A stretch of DNA of 64,000 bases from an uncultured Candidatus Melainabacteria bacterium (lineage in GTDB: Bacteria; Cyanobacteriota; Vampirovibrionia; Gastranaerophilales; Gastranaerophilaceae), in NCBI GenBank assembly GCA_934691935.1, contig CAKUTH010000009.1, forward strand, positions 62,001 through 126,000. Reading direction: 5' to 3'. The notes beneath the pieces were generated by a model that saw only the letters and a list, made by a program, of their open reading frames with translations, did no database searches and was not told the DNA's origin. Position 1 is the first letter of the stretch. Every line of letters starts with the position of its first letter. Both the position numbers and the translations under genes were made by a program. This document shows, piece after piece, positions 1 through 8,416 of the stretch.

Positions 1-1
1 T

Positions 2-697
2 AGATATGGTACTGGTCAGAGTTCAATTGACGGTATTTTGCGTGCTGCAAATATTCTTATTGCTGGCAAAACTGTTGTAATTTCAGGTTACGGCTGGTGT
101 GGTAAAGGTTGCGCACTTAGAGCAAAAGCAATGGGCGCTAACGTAATCGTTTGTGAAGTTGATCCGCTCAAAGCATTGGAAGCAGTTATGGAAGGTTATA
201 GAGTAATGCCAATTGCACAAGCAGCATTGGAAGGCGATATCTTCTTAACAGTAACTGGTGACAAGCATGTTGTTGACGTTCAGCACTTGTTGTCAATGAA
301 AGACGGTGCGTTTGTTGCGAACGCAGGTCACTTTGATTGGGAAGTTAATGTTGGCGATTTGAAAGCATACGCGACAGAAATCAAACAAATTAGACCTTCA
401 CTTCAAGAATATAAATTGAACAACGGCAAATCAATATATGTTTTAGCAGAAGGTAGACTCGTAAACCTTGGTGCTGCCGAAGGACACCCTGCAAGCGTTA
501 TGGATATGAGTTTTGCAAACCAAGCACTAGGTATGGAATACATCGTTAAAAATCAAGGTAAATTGGCAAACAAATTGCACACATTACCTCACGAAGTAGA
601 TGTAAAAATCGCTGAATTAAAATTGAAATCAATGGGTATTGAAATCGACACCCTAACAGCTGAACAAGAAGAATACCTAAATAGCTGGAAGTTTTAA
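2..697 (+). CDS. ahcY: Adenosylhomocysteinase, C-terminal part (truncated by window edge)
   Basis: The frame is already open at base 2 (RYGTGQSSIDGIL), so the gene starts before the window and only the C-terminal two thirds is visible. The enzyme hydrolyses S-adenosylhomocysteine to adenosine and homocysteine in the cytosolic methyl cycle. Visible support: the NAD-binding glycine motif ISGYGWCGKGCA near the start of the fragment, the substrate/NAD region with FVANAGHFDWE, NLGAAEGHPASVMDMSF, and a tail ending LNSWKF. The GYGWCGKG variant is common in archaeal and cyanobacterial-type enzymes. A hairpin terminator follows 25 bases after the stop. Confidence 0.96.
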   Translation, partial: RYGTGQSSIDGILRAANILIAGKTVVISGYGWCGKGCALRAKAMGANVIVCEVDPLKALEAVMEGYRVMPIAQAALEGDIFLTVTGDKHVVDVQHLLSMKDGAFVANAGHFDWEVNVGDLKAYATEIKQIRPSLQEYKLNNGKSIYVLAEGRLVNLGAAEGHPASVMDMSFANQALGMEYIVKNQGKLANKLHTLPHEVDVKIAELKLKSMGIEIDTLTAEQEEYLNSWKF

Positions 698-720
698 TTT
701 TAAAAATATTTTAAATACAA

Positions 721-749
721 AAGGCGAGATTTTTATCTCGTCTTTTTAT
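721..749 (+). terminator. Rho-independent terminator after ahcY
   Basis: Stem AGGCGAGAT / ATCTCGTCT (one G-T wobble) with a TTTT loop, followed by a T-rich run, directly downstream of the ahcY stop. Confidence 0.8.
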
Positions 750-818
750 TGTTGTGCAATTCATTTTGACTAAAAATTTTATTTGATTAATAAATTTTTT
801 TCGGCTAATATTTTATGT

Positions 819-1928
819 ATGGAACAAATAAAAAACATAAAATTACTTGATAAATACATACTTAAACAAATTTTGGAAATGTTTATAATGGGTGTTGCGG
901 TGTTTACGTCAATCATTTTTGCATCCGACACTTTCATTACGCTTATCAAACAAATTTCATTATTTGGAATACCTTTTAACGTTGCTTTGATAATGATTAT
1001 ACTAAACCTACCTCAAGTTGTGGTTATGACGATCCCAATGGGCGTTTTGTTATCTACCGTTATGACTTTGAACGGGTTGAGTTTGAAATCAGAAATCACA
1101 GTTATGAGGGCTTGTGGTATAGGTTTGAACAGAATTGCGAAACCGATTTTTATCTTTGCGATTGCCATGTCAATTTGCAGTTTTATAATCAATGAAACTG
1201 TTGTACCAGTTATGACAAAACAATCTAAAGACCTTGCACTATGGTCTTTAGGACAGAAAAATATTCCAGAAGGCAAACAAAACTTTGTGTTCAAGGAACT
1301 TAATGACGCAGGTAGTATCAAAAGATTGTTTTACGTTGGATATTGCGAGGACAAAAGACTTCACAACATAACTGTTTTAGACACTTCAAATGATGGTACT
1401 ATTCAGGTTTTGCAAGCCGATGAAGGCAAAACTTCTCCTGAAGGTTGGGAATTTCAAAAAGGAGCAGTATACACTGTTGATGATAACGGAAAAGTTCTCA
1501 ACACAACGCTTTTCGACAGTTCTGTCGTAAAATTCGGATTAGATTTATCTAAAGAATTAAATAAAAACGTTGCAAAAGAAATGAATTTCACTAATTTGAT
1601 TAAATATATAAAACATAATTCACTTGATCCAAAAGAAAGTAGTGCTTTGCGAATTGAGCTTTATGACAAATTAGCCTTGCCTTTAACTACTATTGCATTG
1701 GTATTGATAGGTGTGCCGTTGGCAATTACACCGCCTAGGGTTCGTTACAACAGAGGCTTTTTGTTCAGTATTTTAATTATTTTCGCATATTATTTAATAA
1801 GAGCTTTGTCTATTTCGTTTGGAGAAGCAGGTACATTACCAGCATTTTTGGCGGCTTGGATGCCGAATATCGTTTTAACAACAATCGGTGTTATGCTTTA
1901 TTACAAAAAAGTTTACACTATTGATTAA
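819..1928 (+). CDS. LptF/LptG (YjgP/YjgQ) family permease
   Basis: About 370 aa. Family role: transmembrane subunit of the Lpt ABC transporter that extracts lipopolysaccharide from the inner membrane. Layout fits: LLDKYILKQ start, a first block of hydrophobic segments, the cytoplasmic signature SEITVMRACGIGLNRI after the second segment, a large soluble periplasmic domain (about residues 125-280), then a C-terminal membrane block containing GVPLAITPPRVRYNRG. The frame is open from a TTG at 783, but the ATG at 819 gives the conventional N-terminus, so I use it; no good ribosome binding site is visible. It is a single copy here, as in cyanobacteria, rather than an lptF-lptG pair. Confidence 0.88.
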   Translation: MEQIKNIKLLDKYILKQILEMFIMGVAVFTSIIFASDTFITLIKQISLFGIPFNVALIMIILNLPQVVVMTIPMGVLLSTVMTLNGLSLKSEITVMRACGIGLNRIAKPIFIFAIAMSICSFIINETVVPVMTKQSKDLALWSLGQKNIPEGKQNFVFKELNDAGSIKRLFYVGYCEDKRLHNITVLDTSNDGTIQVLQADEGKTSPEGWEFQKGAVYTVDDNGKVLNTTLFDSSVVKFGLDLSKELNKNVAKEMNFTNLIKYIKHNSLDPKESSALRIELYDKLALPLTTIALVLIGVPLAITPPRVRYNRGFLFSILIIFAYYLIRALSISFGEAGTLPAFLAAWMPNIVLTTIGVMLYYKKVYTID

Positions 1929-1973
1929 TTTTATGGCAAATTTTAAAATTCACATGTTTTCAAGGTAGTTAAG

Positions 1974-2540
1974 ATGACTCAAAATTTATTTCAAAACAAA
2001 AGATTAAACGATTATGACTTGAATATCCTTAACGACAATTCGTTCAAAGATCTTGACGACAAGACCTTAAAATTGGAGTGCTTAATCGCTGAAAAAGAAG
2101 ATGCACTAGAGAAATTAAATAACAAAATCAAAGGAGCAGAGCTTATTGGGAAACTTCTTGATGTAATGGAGCTAAAAATTCAAGCAAAAAATCTTGAAAA
2201 TGAAATAGCGCAATTAAGAAGTGAATACGCCAAAAGAAATATCACAGAAAGATTAACTCCAAAAATTTCAAAACCTAAAAAGAAATTGCCACCACTAAAA
2301 CTTTTGGCGCGATTTATTACTCGTAAAATTTTTGCAAAAGTTTCTAAAAAATTCAAATCAATCGCGGATTTGGGCGATTCTTTAGATACATTGGTAAGTA
2401 TAAACAGCAACGTAGACGAACTCATTGCAATGAAAGTTCCATACGGCGAAACCAAAGCTAATTACGAGAAATTGACAAATTACCTTTACCGCGCTAACAG
2501 AATTCACTCCGACATTAGCAAAAAAATGCAAAAATTGTAA
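1974..2540 (+). CDS. Coiled-coil protein of unknown function
   Basis: 188 aa, not recognised. Residues about 25-90 are rich in E, K, L, N with heptad-like spacing and look like a long coiled coil. A basic, proline-containing linker follows (ISKPKKKLPPLK, about residues 97-110), then a second helical part. No signal peptide or membrane segment. It lies 45 bases after the LptF/G permease on the same strand and converges with the pseudopilin gene 9 bases downstream. Possible shared transcript with the permease; function unknown. Confidence 0.7.
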   Translation: MTQNLFQNKRLNDYDLNILNDNSFKDLDDKTLKLECLIAEKEDALEKLNNKIKGAELIGKLLDVMELKIQAKNLENEIAQLRSEYAKRNITERLTPKISKPKKKLPPLKLLARFITRKIFAKVSKKFKSIADLGDSLDTLVSINSNVDELIAMKVPYGETKANYEKLTNYLYRANRIHSDISKKMQKL

Positions 2541-2549
2541 AAAATTTAT

Positions 2550-3317
2550 TTAATCTTTAAACAAATCTTGAATTATTGCAAAGCTAGAAGTACCACCCTT
2601 TTCTGTTGCAAAATCAAACCCTACAATTTTGGATATTCCAGCCTGTTCGTTCCCTTTTAGTTGCAATCCAAAAATATCATACCCCCATTTGTTAGGACCT
2701 TTATGACCGTTTACATCTACGACATATATTGGCGCGCGGTATCCTACACAATTTCCATACCTTATAACAACTGTTCCGTCACTCAAAATCCAGACAGGAT
2801 GAATATTTCTTAGCCAAGCATCTGTCATGTGCTCATTCGGATCAGGAGTTATATTAGGATTTTGTTCAGCTTTTACTTTGTCAATACCCCTATATTTATC
2901 GGTTAAACATCCTTTTGCAAGAGCATTGTTTTGACAAAATTTAGTAACTTTAAAAACTTTATTAAATAAAACGTCATCAAAAACTGTGCACTGATTAAAT
3001 TTACCATTTAAGTCGGCTGGTAAGGGAGAGCCATCATCCAATGTCCAAGCCTTACAAGTTCCGTACTCATTTTCTTCTATACATTTTGTGACATATTTTC
3101 CTTTTTCCCAATAGTAACACTCGAGTTCAGGATAAGTATTTAGTTTCACCTGCTGAATTGCGGAATAAAAATTTGCCACAACTTTTTTTAACTGATTTTT
3201 CAATACGAATTTTTGAACATTAGCAACAATATTAGGTAAAGTAATTACAGCTACAATTGCAATAATCGTCAATGTAATCAACACTTCTGCTAAAGTAAAA
3301 GCTAATCTTTTATTCAC
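2550..3317 (-). CDS. Type IV pilin-like (pseudopilin) protein
   Basis: 255 aa. The N-terminus MNKRLAFTLAEVLITLTI is a short class III prepilin leader (cleavage before F, Glu at +5) followed by one hydrophobic helix. The rest is a secreted globular domain with seven cysteines and a C-terminal VDVNGHKGPNKWGYDIFG motif, a D-x-N-G loop shared with the other pilins in this window. The start is GTG at 3317, chosen because it has GGAG five bases upstream and gives a minimal leader; there is no repeat-derived extension. It is divergent from an XRE-type regulator with a palindrome between them. Likely substrate of a type IV pilus or type II secretion-like machine encoded elsewhere. Confidence 0.88.
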   Translation of the reverse strand: MNKRLAFTLAEVLITLTIIAIVAVITLPNIVANVQKFVLKNQLKKVVANFYSAIQQVKLNTYPELECYYWEKGKYVTKCIEENEYGTCKAWTLDDGSPLPADLNGKFNQCTVFDDVLFNKVFKVTKFCQNNALAKGCLTDKYRGIDKVKAEQNPNITPDPNEHMTDAWLRNIHPVWILSDGTVVIRYGNCVGYRAPIYVVDVNGHKGPNKWGYDIFGLQLKGNEQAGISKIVGFDFATEKGGTSSFAIIQDLFKD

Positions 3318-3344
3318 ATTATCTCCTATATAATTTTATAATAC

Positions 3345-3358
3345 AAACATATATGTTT
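3345..3358. promoter_or_regulatory. Palindromic operator candidate between pseudopilin and XRE regulator
   Basis: AAACATATATGTTT is a perfect 14-base palindrome inside a longer, imperfect AT-rich palindrome (about 3325-3372). It sits between the divergent pseudopilin and HTH genes, where an autoregulatory repressor site would be expected. Regulatory role is inferred. Confidence 0.45.
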
Positions 3359-3413
3359 ATTAATAAAATTATATGTTGTAATGTTTTTCTGTCAAGATTA
3401 GTAAAATATAAGC

Positions 3414-3635
3414 ATGTTAAATAGAAATAAGGTTTTAAAAATTTTGGCTGAAAACATCAGGGTAGAACGCGCAAGAAAAAACTTGTCACAAGAATATCTT
3501 GCGGAATTGGCGGATATAACCCCACAACACATGTACAGGATAGAAAACGAAAAAGTTTGTCCAACAATACTTGTCGTAGCCAATATTGCTCAAGCACTCG
3601 ACGTTTCCTTGAACACTCTGCTACCTATTGAATAA
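3414..3635 (+). CDS. XRE-family helix-turn-helix regulator
   Basis: 73 aa, essentially a single HTH_3 domain. LAENIRVERARKNLSQEYLA gives helices 1-2, LADITPQHMYRIENEK the recognition region, and PTILVVANIAQALDVSLNTL the C-terminal helices. Standalone domains of this type are usually dimeric DNA-binding regulators. No ligand domain is attached. It is transcribed divergently from the pseudopilin at 2550-3317, which makes that gene a plausible target together with itself. Confidence 0.9.
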   Translation: MLNRNKVLKILAENIRVERARKNLSQEYLAELADITPQHMYRIENEKVCPTILVVANIAQALDVSLNTLLPIE

Positions 3636-3696
3636 ATTAAGATAATCTTTACTTGCTAAACTGTTATTTTTGTCATAAAATTTTCTTATACTGGGT

Positions 3697-3744
3697 GTCA
3701 TTCTGAGCCATTTTGAGATTTTTCGGCTAAAGCCTCAGAGTGAC
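3697..3744. repeat. Dispersed palindromic repeat (GTCATTCTGAG family)
   Basis: GTCATTCTGAG pairs with CTCAGAGTGAC (one wobble) to form a hairpin upstream of gatA. Relatives lie at 15979-16075, 16458-16521, 16625-16649 and 36697-36721. Confidence 0.7.
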
Positions 3745-3782
3745 AGGACGAAAATTTTTAATTTAATAGCTAAGGAGAAAAC

Positions 3783-5246
3783 ATGAACGAGCTTTTAAAA
3801 AAATCAGCAACTGAACAAAGTAAGGCTTTAAAAAATAAAGAAATTTCTGCGGTAGAATTGACCAATTCAGCGTTTGAAAGAATTGCAGAATTGGATGATA
3901 AACTCGGTGCTTTCAATTCTTTGACAAAAGAAACCGCACTTGAAACAGCTAAAAAAGTTGATGAAAAAATTGCCAAAGGGGAAGAATTACCACTACTTGC
4001 AGGTGTTCCTCTTGCGCTAAAAGACAACATGAATTTGGTTGGCTCAAAAACTACAGCATCATCAAAGATTTTGGAAAACTTTGTGTCACCATTCAACGCA
4101 ACAATTACTGAAAAACTTTTGAATAACCTTGTTCCAATCGTTGGAAAAGCCAATCTTGATGAATTTGCAATGGGTTCTTCTAACGAAAACTCAGCATTCA
4201 AAAAAGTACACAACCCTTGGGATTTGAACAAAGTTCCTGGCGGTTCTTCAGGTGGCTCGGCAGCTTCTGTTGCATCTTGCGAAGCAACTTTGGCTTTGGG
4301 TTCTGACACTGGCGGCTCAATTCGCTTACCTGCATCATTCTGTGGTATCGTAGGTATGAAACCGACTTACGGACGTGTTTCCAGATATGGCTTAATTGCG
4401 TTTGCATCATCATTAGACCAAATCGGACCTTTTGCAAGAACTGTTGAAGATGCGGCAAACTTGCTAGAAGTAATTGCAGGACATGACCCTAAAGATAGTA
4501 CGTCTTTAGATATGCCTGTTGAACATTATTCAGCAAACATTAATAACGACATCAAAGGTATGAAAATTGGCGTTATTAAAGAACTTATGACAGAAGGTTT
4601 GTCTGAAGATGTTGCAAAAGCTATGGAAAGGGCTATTGAGGATTACAAAAATCTCGGTGCTGAAATCGTTGAAATTTCACTTCCAAACCTAAAACACTCA
4701 ATCGGAATTTACTACATTTTGGCAACTGCTGAATGTTCTTCAAACTTAGCACGTTTCGACGGTGTAAAATACGGATACAGAACACCTGATGCAAAAACAT
4801 TGCTTGAAATGTATACGAAAACGAGAGCAGAAGGGTTCGGACCAGAAGTTAAACGTCGTATAATGCTTGGTACATACGCATTGTCATCAGGATACTACGA
4901 TGCATACTACAAAAAAGCTCAACAAATGAGAGCTTTGGTAACTCAAGACTTTGTAGAAGCATTCAAAAAAGTGGATATTTTGATTTCTCCAACTTGTCCA
5001 AACACAGCATTTGAACTTGGCGCAAAAGCATCAGATCCATTATCAATGTATTTAACTGATATTGCAACAATTTCAGCAAACCTTGCTGGTATCCCTGGTA
5101 TGAGCGTTCCTGCTGGATTTGACAGAGATGGCATGCCAATTGGTTTGCAAATCCTTGCTCCACAATTTAGAGAAAGCAGATTGTTCAATGTTGCTCATAA
5201 ATTTGAAAGAGCAAACGATTATTATTTGCAATTGGCTAAAATCTAA
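3783..5246 (+). CDS. gatA: Glutamyl-tRNA(Gln)/aspartyl-tRNA(Asn) amidotransferase subunit A
   Basis: 487 aa, the usual length. GatA releases ammonia from glutamine for the GatCAB complex, converting misacylated Glu-tRNA(Gln) (and often Asp-tRNA(Asn)) to the correct aminoacyl-tRNA. The amidase-signature triad is intact: K80 in PLALKDN, S155 in PGGSSGGSA, S179 in SDTGGSI, one position off the S. aureus numbering. Start ATG follows TAAGGAG at good spacing. gatB and gatC are not adjacent. A strong hairpin follows the stop. Confidence 0.97.
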   Translation: MNELLKKSATEQSKALKNKEISAVELTNSAFERIAELDDKLGAFNSLTKETALETAKKVDEKIAKGEELPLLAGVPLALKDNMNLVGSKTTASSKILENFVSPFNATITEKLLNNLVPIVGKANLDEFAMGSSNENSAFKKVHNPWDLNKVPGGSSGGSAASVASCEATLALGSDTGGSIRLPASFCGIVGMKPTYGRVSRYGLIAFASSLDQIGPFARTVEDAANLLEVIAGHDPKDSTSLDMPVEHYSANINNDIKGMKIGVIKELMTEGLSEDVAKAMERAIEDYKNLGAEIVEISLPNLKHSIGIYYILATAECSSNLARFDGVKYGYRTPDAKTLLEMYTKTRAEGFGPEVKRRIMLGTYALSSGYYDAYYKKAQQMRALVTQDFVEAFKKVDILISPTCPNTAFELGAKASDPLSMYLTDIATISANLAGIPGMSVPAGFDRDGMPIGLQILAPQFRESRLFNVAHKFERANDYYLQLAKI

Positions 5247-5270
5247 GCCAACTAATATATTTAACAAAAA

Positions 5271-5304
5271 AACAGATTGCATTATTTTGTGCAATCTGTT
5301 TTTT
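5271..5304 (+). terminator. Terminator after gatA
   Basis: Perfect 11-bp stem AACAGATTGCA / TGCAATCTGTT followed by TTTTTT. Confidence 0.88.
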
Positions 5305-5318
5305 ATAAATAAAATCAT

Positions 5319-5350
5319 AAAAAAACCGCCTCAGATGAGGCGGTTTTTAA
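5319..5350 (-). terminator. Terminator of hup (usable on both strands)
   Basis: Perfect 13-bp stem AAAAACCGCCTCA / TGAGGCGGTTTTT with a two-base loop. It lies just past the 3' end of the minus-strand HU gene and has a T run in that direction. Confidence 0.88.
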
Positions 5351-5366
5351 ACTTTTGAACAAAAGC

Positions 5367-5645
5367 CTATTTTTTGTTAACAGCTTCTTTGAATTTTTTA
5401 CCAGCTGAGAAAGCAGGAACTGTTGTAGCAGGGATTTTTAATTCCTTACCAGTTTGTGGGTTTCTACCAATTCTAGCAGCTCTTTTTCTTGATTCAAATG
5501 TACCGAAACCAACCAATGTAACTTTTTTACCTTTTGAAACTGTTTTTTGAACTGTTTCAATCAAAGCGCTCAATACTTCAGCAGCTTCTTTTTGAGTTAC
5601 GCTAGCTTTTTTTGAAATTTCTTGTACTAATTCTTCTTTGTTCAT
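5367..5645 (-). CDS. hup: HU-family DNA-binding protein
   Basis: 92 aa with the complete HU/IHF fold. MNKEELVQEISKKASVTQ forms the N-terminal helices, VTLVGFGTFESRKRAAR the dimer saddle, and GRNPQTGKELKIPA the DNA-intercalating arm. HU homodimers bend and compact chromosomal DNA. The frame extends upstream, but ATG 5645 is preceded by AAGGAG and matches the conserved start. A good promoter lies upstream. Confidence 0.96.
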   Translation of the reverse strand: MNKEELVQEISKKASVTQKEAAEVLSALIETVQKTVSKGKKVTLVGFGTFESRKRAARIGRNPQTGKELKIPATTVPAFSAGKKFKEAVNKK

Positions 5646-5677
5646 AGTTAAACTCCTTCTCTCTTTGTACATTCATC

Positions 5678-5705
5678 ATTATACTGAAATATTTTTATAA
5701 CGCAA
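5678..5705 (-). promoter_or_regulatory. Sigma-70 type promoter for hup
   Basis: On the minus strand: TTGCGT at 5705-5700, a 16-base spacer, and TATAAT at 5683-5678, about 30 bases before the start codon. Confidence 0.7.
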
Positions 5706-5766
5706 GTGTTTTAACGTTTTTTAACAATTTTTATGCCAAAAAACATATAAATAGTGTAATTTATGG

Positions 5767-5772
5767 TATAAT
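5767..5772 (+). promoter_or_regulatory. Extended -10 element for the glycosyltransferase gene
   Basis: TGG followed by TATAAT (TGn extended -10), 22 bases before the ATG at 5795. No clear -35 element is visible. Confidence 0.5.
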
Positions 5773-5794
5773 TTTAAAGGAATTGGAGTGTCTG

Positions 5795-7213
5795 ATGAAG
5801 GAAAGAATTCTTTTATTTACAATTGTTTTCGGGCTTGGAGTATTTGTTTACATATTCCAAAGTTATTTCAACACCGTTTGGGGGTTGGCTCTTTTATGCA
5901 CGTTTATGTTTATTTATGCAATGTTTATGAATCTTGCTTACAAACTACAAGAACGCAAACTGGAAAAGCATCCACAAGTAATCAACAGAGATTACAAGCC
6001 GTTTGTGACTGTAATGATTCCTGCGCATGACGAAGAAGGCGTGATAACAAACACTGTTCAAAATATATTGAACATGGATTATGAAAATTTTGAAATTATT
6101 GTTATTGACGATAGAAGTTCTGATAATACGGCATCTGTTATAAAGGATTTGGAGCGTAGATATGACAAGGTTACTGCGCTTATCAGACCAAAAGATGCGT
6201 TTCCAGGAAAGTCTGCAGTATTGAACGATGCTTTAAAATTAGCTAAAGGTGAAGCTATATTGGTTTTTGATGCTGACGCTACAGTCGATTCTGATTTCTT
6301 GTCAAAACTTATACCGAACCTTGAGCCAAAGGATGTTGGAGCAGTTCAAGCAAGAAAAGTTATTCGCAACAAAAACGTAAATCTTTTAACTCGTTGTCAA
6401 AACAATGAATACACAATGGATGCTCACCTTCAGGTGGGTAGAGATTCAATAAAAGGTGCAGTTGAACTTCGTGGAAATGGTGAATTGATTAAGCGTCAAG
6501 CTCTTGAAGATATTGGCGGATGGAATAACTATACATTAGTTGATGACCTTGACATGTCAACACGTTTACACCTAAAAGGATGGGATGTTAGATTTTGTAT
6601 AGATGCTGTTGTTTATGAAGAAGGTATTATATATCTAAAACCTTTATACAGACAACGTAGAAGATGGTTAGAAGGCACAATAAGACGATACCTTGAATAT
6701 CTTGGGGCAATGCTGTTTTCTAAAGATGCGTCATTGCGTGTAAAACTTGATATGATGGCGTATATTACAGAATTTATCATGCCTGGATGGTTTTTGATGG
6801 AAATTGTAATTAGAAGTTTTAAAGTGCTTGCCAAACAAGCTCCAACGCACATGCTTTATTCGTCAATTTTTATAGGATGTGTCATTGGTTTTGGATTTTT
6901 TATCGGAGCAAGATATGCCCTCAGAAGATATGATTTTATGCCCAGACTTGACGCTACTTTTGAAGCGTTGGAAACTTCGATTTATCTTTTAATAATCTGG
7001 TTCCCTCTTGTACTTTATATTTGTTTCAAAATTTTGTTTATGAAAAAAGACATGAATTGGGGAAAAACCGCGCACGGATTAGTTAGAGAAGAAGAAGCAA
7101 GTATAAAAGCGTTCATCAGAAAAGAACTTGAAAAAACTAAAGAAAAAACATTAGAATACACTGAAAAATACAAAGACAAACTGAAAAGTATACTAGCTGA
7201 AAAAGGAGAATAG
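5795..7213 (+). CDS. Membrane-bound family 2 glycosyltransferase (processive type)
   Basis: 472 aa. Two N-terminal membrane segments, then a GT-A domain: VTVMIPAHDEEGVI, VIDDRSSDNTA, the metal-binding DAD of VFDADATVD, and the acceptor region RGNGELIKRQALEDIGGW with DDLDMSTRL. RQRRRWLEG corresponds to the QxxRW motif of processive synthases (cellulose, hyaluronan, poly-GlcNAc). Three or four C-terminal membrane segments and a charged helical tail follow. It probably polymerises and extrudes a surface polysaccharide; the sugar cannot be read from sequence. ATG 5795 has GGAG upstream and is preferred to the TTG at 5783. It ends 5 bases before apt. Confidence 0.88.
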   Translation: MKERILLFTIVFGLGVFVYIFQSYFNTVWGLALLCTFMFIYAMFMNLAYKLQERKLEKHPQVINRDYKPFVTVMIPAHDEEGVITNTVQNILNMDYENFEIIVIDDRSSDNTASVIKDLERRYDKVTALIRPKDAFPGKSAVLNDALKLAKGEAILVFDADATVDSDFLSKLIPNLEPKDVGAVQARKVIRNKNVNLLTRCQNNEYTMDAHLQVGRDSIKGAVELRGNGELIKRQALEDIGGWNNYTLVDDLDMSTRLHLKGWDVRFCIDAVVYEEGIIYLKPLYRQRRRWLEGTIRRYLEYLGAMLFSKDASLRVKLDMMAYITEFIMPGWFLMEIVIRSFKVLAKQAPTHMLYSSIFIGCVIGFGFFIGARYALRRYDFMPRLDATFEALETSIYLLIIWFPLVLYICFKILFMKKDMNWGKTAHGLVREEEASIKAFIRKELEKTKEKTLEYTEKYKDKLKSILAEKGE

Positions 7214-7218
7214 ACAAA

Positions 7219-7752
7219 ATGGTAGAACAAACAATTATCAATGTTAAAGATAAAATTAGGGATGTTGTAGACTTTCCGAAAAAAGGAATTGTATTCCGCG
7301 ACATCACAACGGCATTAAAAGATGCTGAAACGCTTAAAGTAATGATTAATTATTTGTGCGAACAGTTTAAAGACGTAAAAATCGACTACATTGCTGGTAT
7401 TGAAAGTCGTGGCTTTATTTTTGGTATGCCAATGGCTTATAAATTAAATGCAGGATTTGTACCTATTAGAAAGCCTAACAAATTGCCAGCTGCAACATAT
7501 TCTGAAGAATACGCTCTTGAATATGGTACAGATAAAATTGAAGTCCACCAAGATGCATTCCCACAAGGTGCAAATGTCTTGATAGTAGATGATTTACTAG
7601 CAACAGGTGGTACAGCAGAAGCTGCTTGCAAATTAGTTAAAAAAACTGGTGCAAATCTTGTTGGTATAGCATTCTTGATTGAATTAGAAGCTCTAAAAGG
7701 TAGAGAAAAATTAACAGATTCACCAAAAATCGTTTCAATGCTAAAATACTAA
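7219..7752 (+). CDS. apt: Adenine phosphoribosyltransferase
   Basis: 177 aa. Converts adenine and PRPP to AMP in purine salvage. The PRPP-binding loop VLIVDDLLATGGTAEA and the N-terminal FPKKGIVFRDIT segment are diagnostic, and GIESRGFIFG is the conserved hood region. AAAGGAG of the ribosome binding site lies inside the end of the glycosyltransferase gene, so the two are probably co-transcribed. Confidence 0.96.
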   Translation: MVEQTIINVKDKIRDVVDFPKKGIVFRDITTALKDAETLKVMINYLCEQFKDVKIDYIAGIESRGFIFGMPMAYKLNAGFVPIRKPNKLPAATYSEEYALEYGTDKIEVHQDAFPQGANVLIVDDLLATGGTAEAACKLVKKTGANLVGIAFLIELEALKGREKLTDSPKIVSMLKY

Positions 7753-7791
7753 TCGATAGATTTTTAATAATTCGTGAACAATATATTTAAT

Positions 7792-7824
7792 AAAAAATAG
7801 GGTCATAAACGGCTCTATTTTTTT
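7792..7824. terminator. Bidirectional terminator between apt and the LOG gene
   Basis: AAAATAGGGTC pairs with GGCTCTATTTT (two wobbles), flanked by A and T runs, between convergent genes. Confidence 0.75.
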
Positions 7825-8416
7825 ATCTTTTATAAATATCCGCCTTGGTTACTGTCAAGTTTTCATATTTATAATTTTTTATATATTCAATTGCTTCTTC
7901 TGCCGTTTGAGCCACATAATAAAGATTTCTAGCCTTATTTGATGCGAAATTTTGTTTTATTATTTCTTCAAAAAATTCAATTAATTTGTCATAAAACCCG
8001 TTGGTATTCAATAATACAATTGGTTTATTATTATAACCAAGTTGTTTTTGAACAATCATTTCAGATAATTCTTCTAAAGTTCCAAATCCACCTGCGAGTG
8101 CTACCACACCATCAGAAAGCTCATCCATTTTAGCTTTTCTTGAACGCATACAAGGAGTTACAAAAAGTTCAACACAATCATCGGTATAAACTCCCATATT
8201 ATGAAGTCTTTCAGGCATTACTCCAATAATTTGGCGACCATTTTTCTTGACCTGTTCTGCACAAGCCCACATCAAACCAAGTGAGCTCCCGCCGTAAACC
8301 ATATCAAAGCCAGATTTCGCAAGCAATTCTCCAAATTCAGAAGCAACTTCATAGTAAGATTTTTCAAGATAGTTACAAGAAGATGCAAATATACAAATTC
8401 GTTTTATGTTATTCAT
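7823..8416 (-). CDS. LOG-family Rossmann-fold protein (TIGR00730; putative nucleoside 5'-monophosphate phosphoribohydrolase)
   Basis: 197 aa. The family releases bases from nucleoside monophosphates, known best as cytokinin activation. RICIFASSCN is the first strand, GGSSLGLM a conserved loop and SRKAKMDE the catalytic Arg-containing helix. The usual PGGxGTxxE motif reads AGGFGTLEE, so the proline is alanine. ATG 8416 gives the normal start and overlaps the upstream stop by 8 bases; the longer open frame is an artefact. Last gene of the rny-ymdB operon. Confidence 0.85.
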   Translation of the reverse strand: MNNIKRICIFASSCNYLEKSYYEVASEFGELLAKSGFDMVYGGSSLGLMWACAEQVKKNGRQIIGVMPERLHNMGVYTDDCVELFVTPCMRSRKAKMDELSDGVVALAGGFGTLEELSEMIVQKQLGYNNKPIVLLNTNGFYDKLIEFFEEIIKQNFASNKARNLYYVAQTAEEAIEYIKNYKYENLTVTKADIYKR

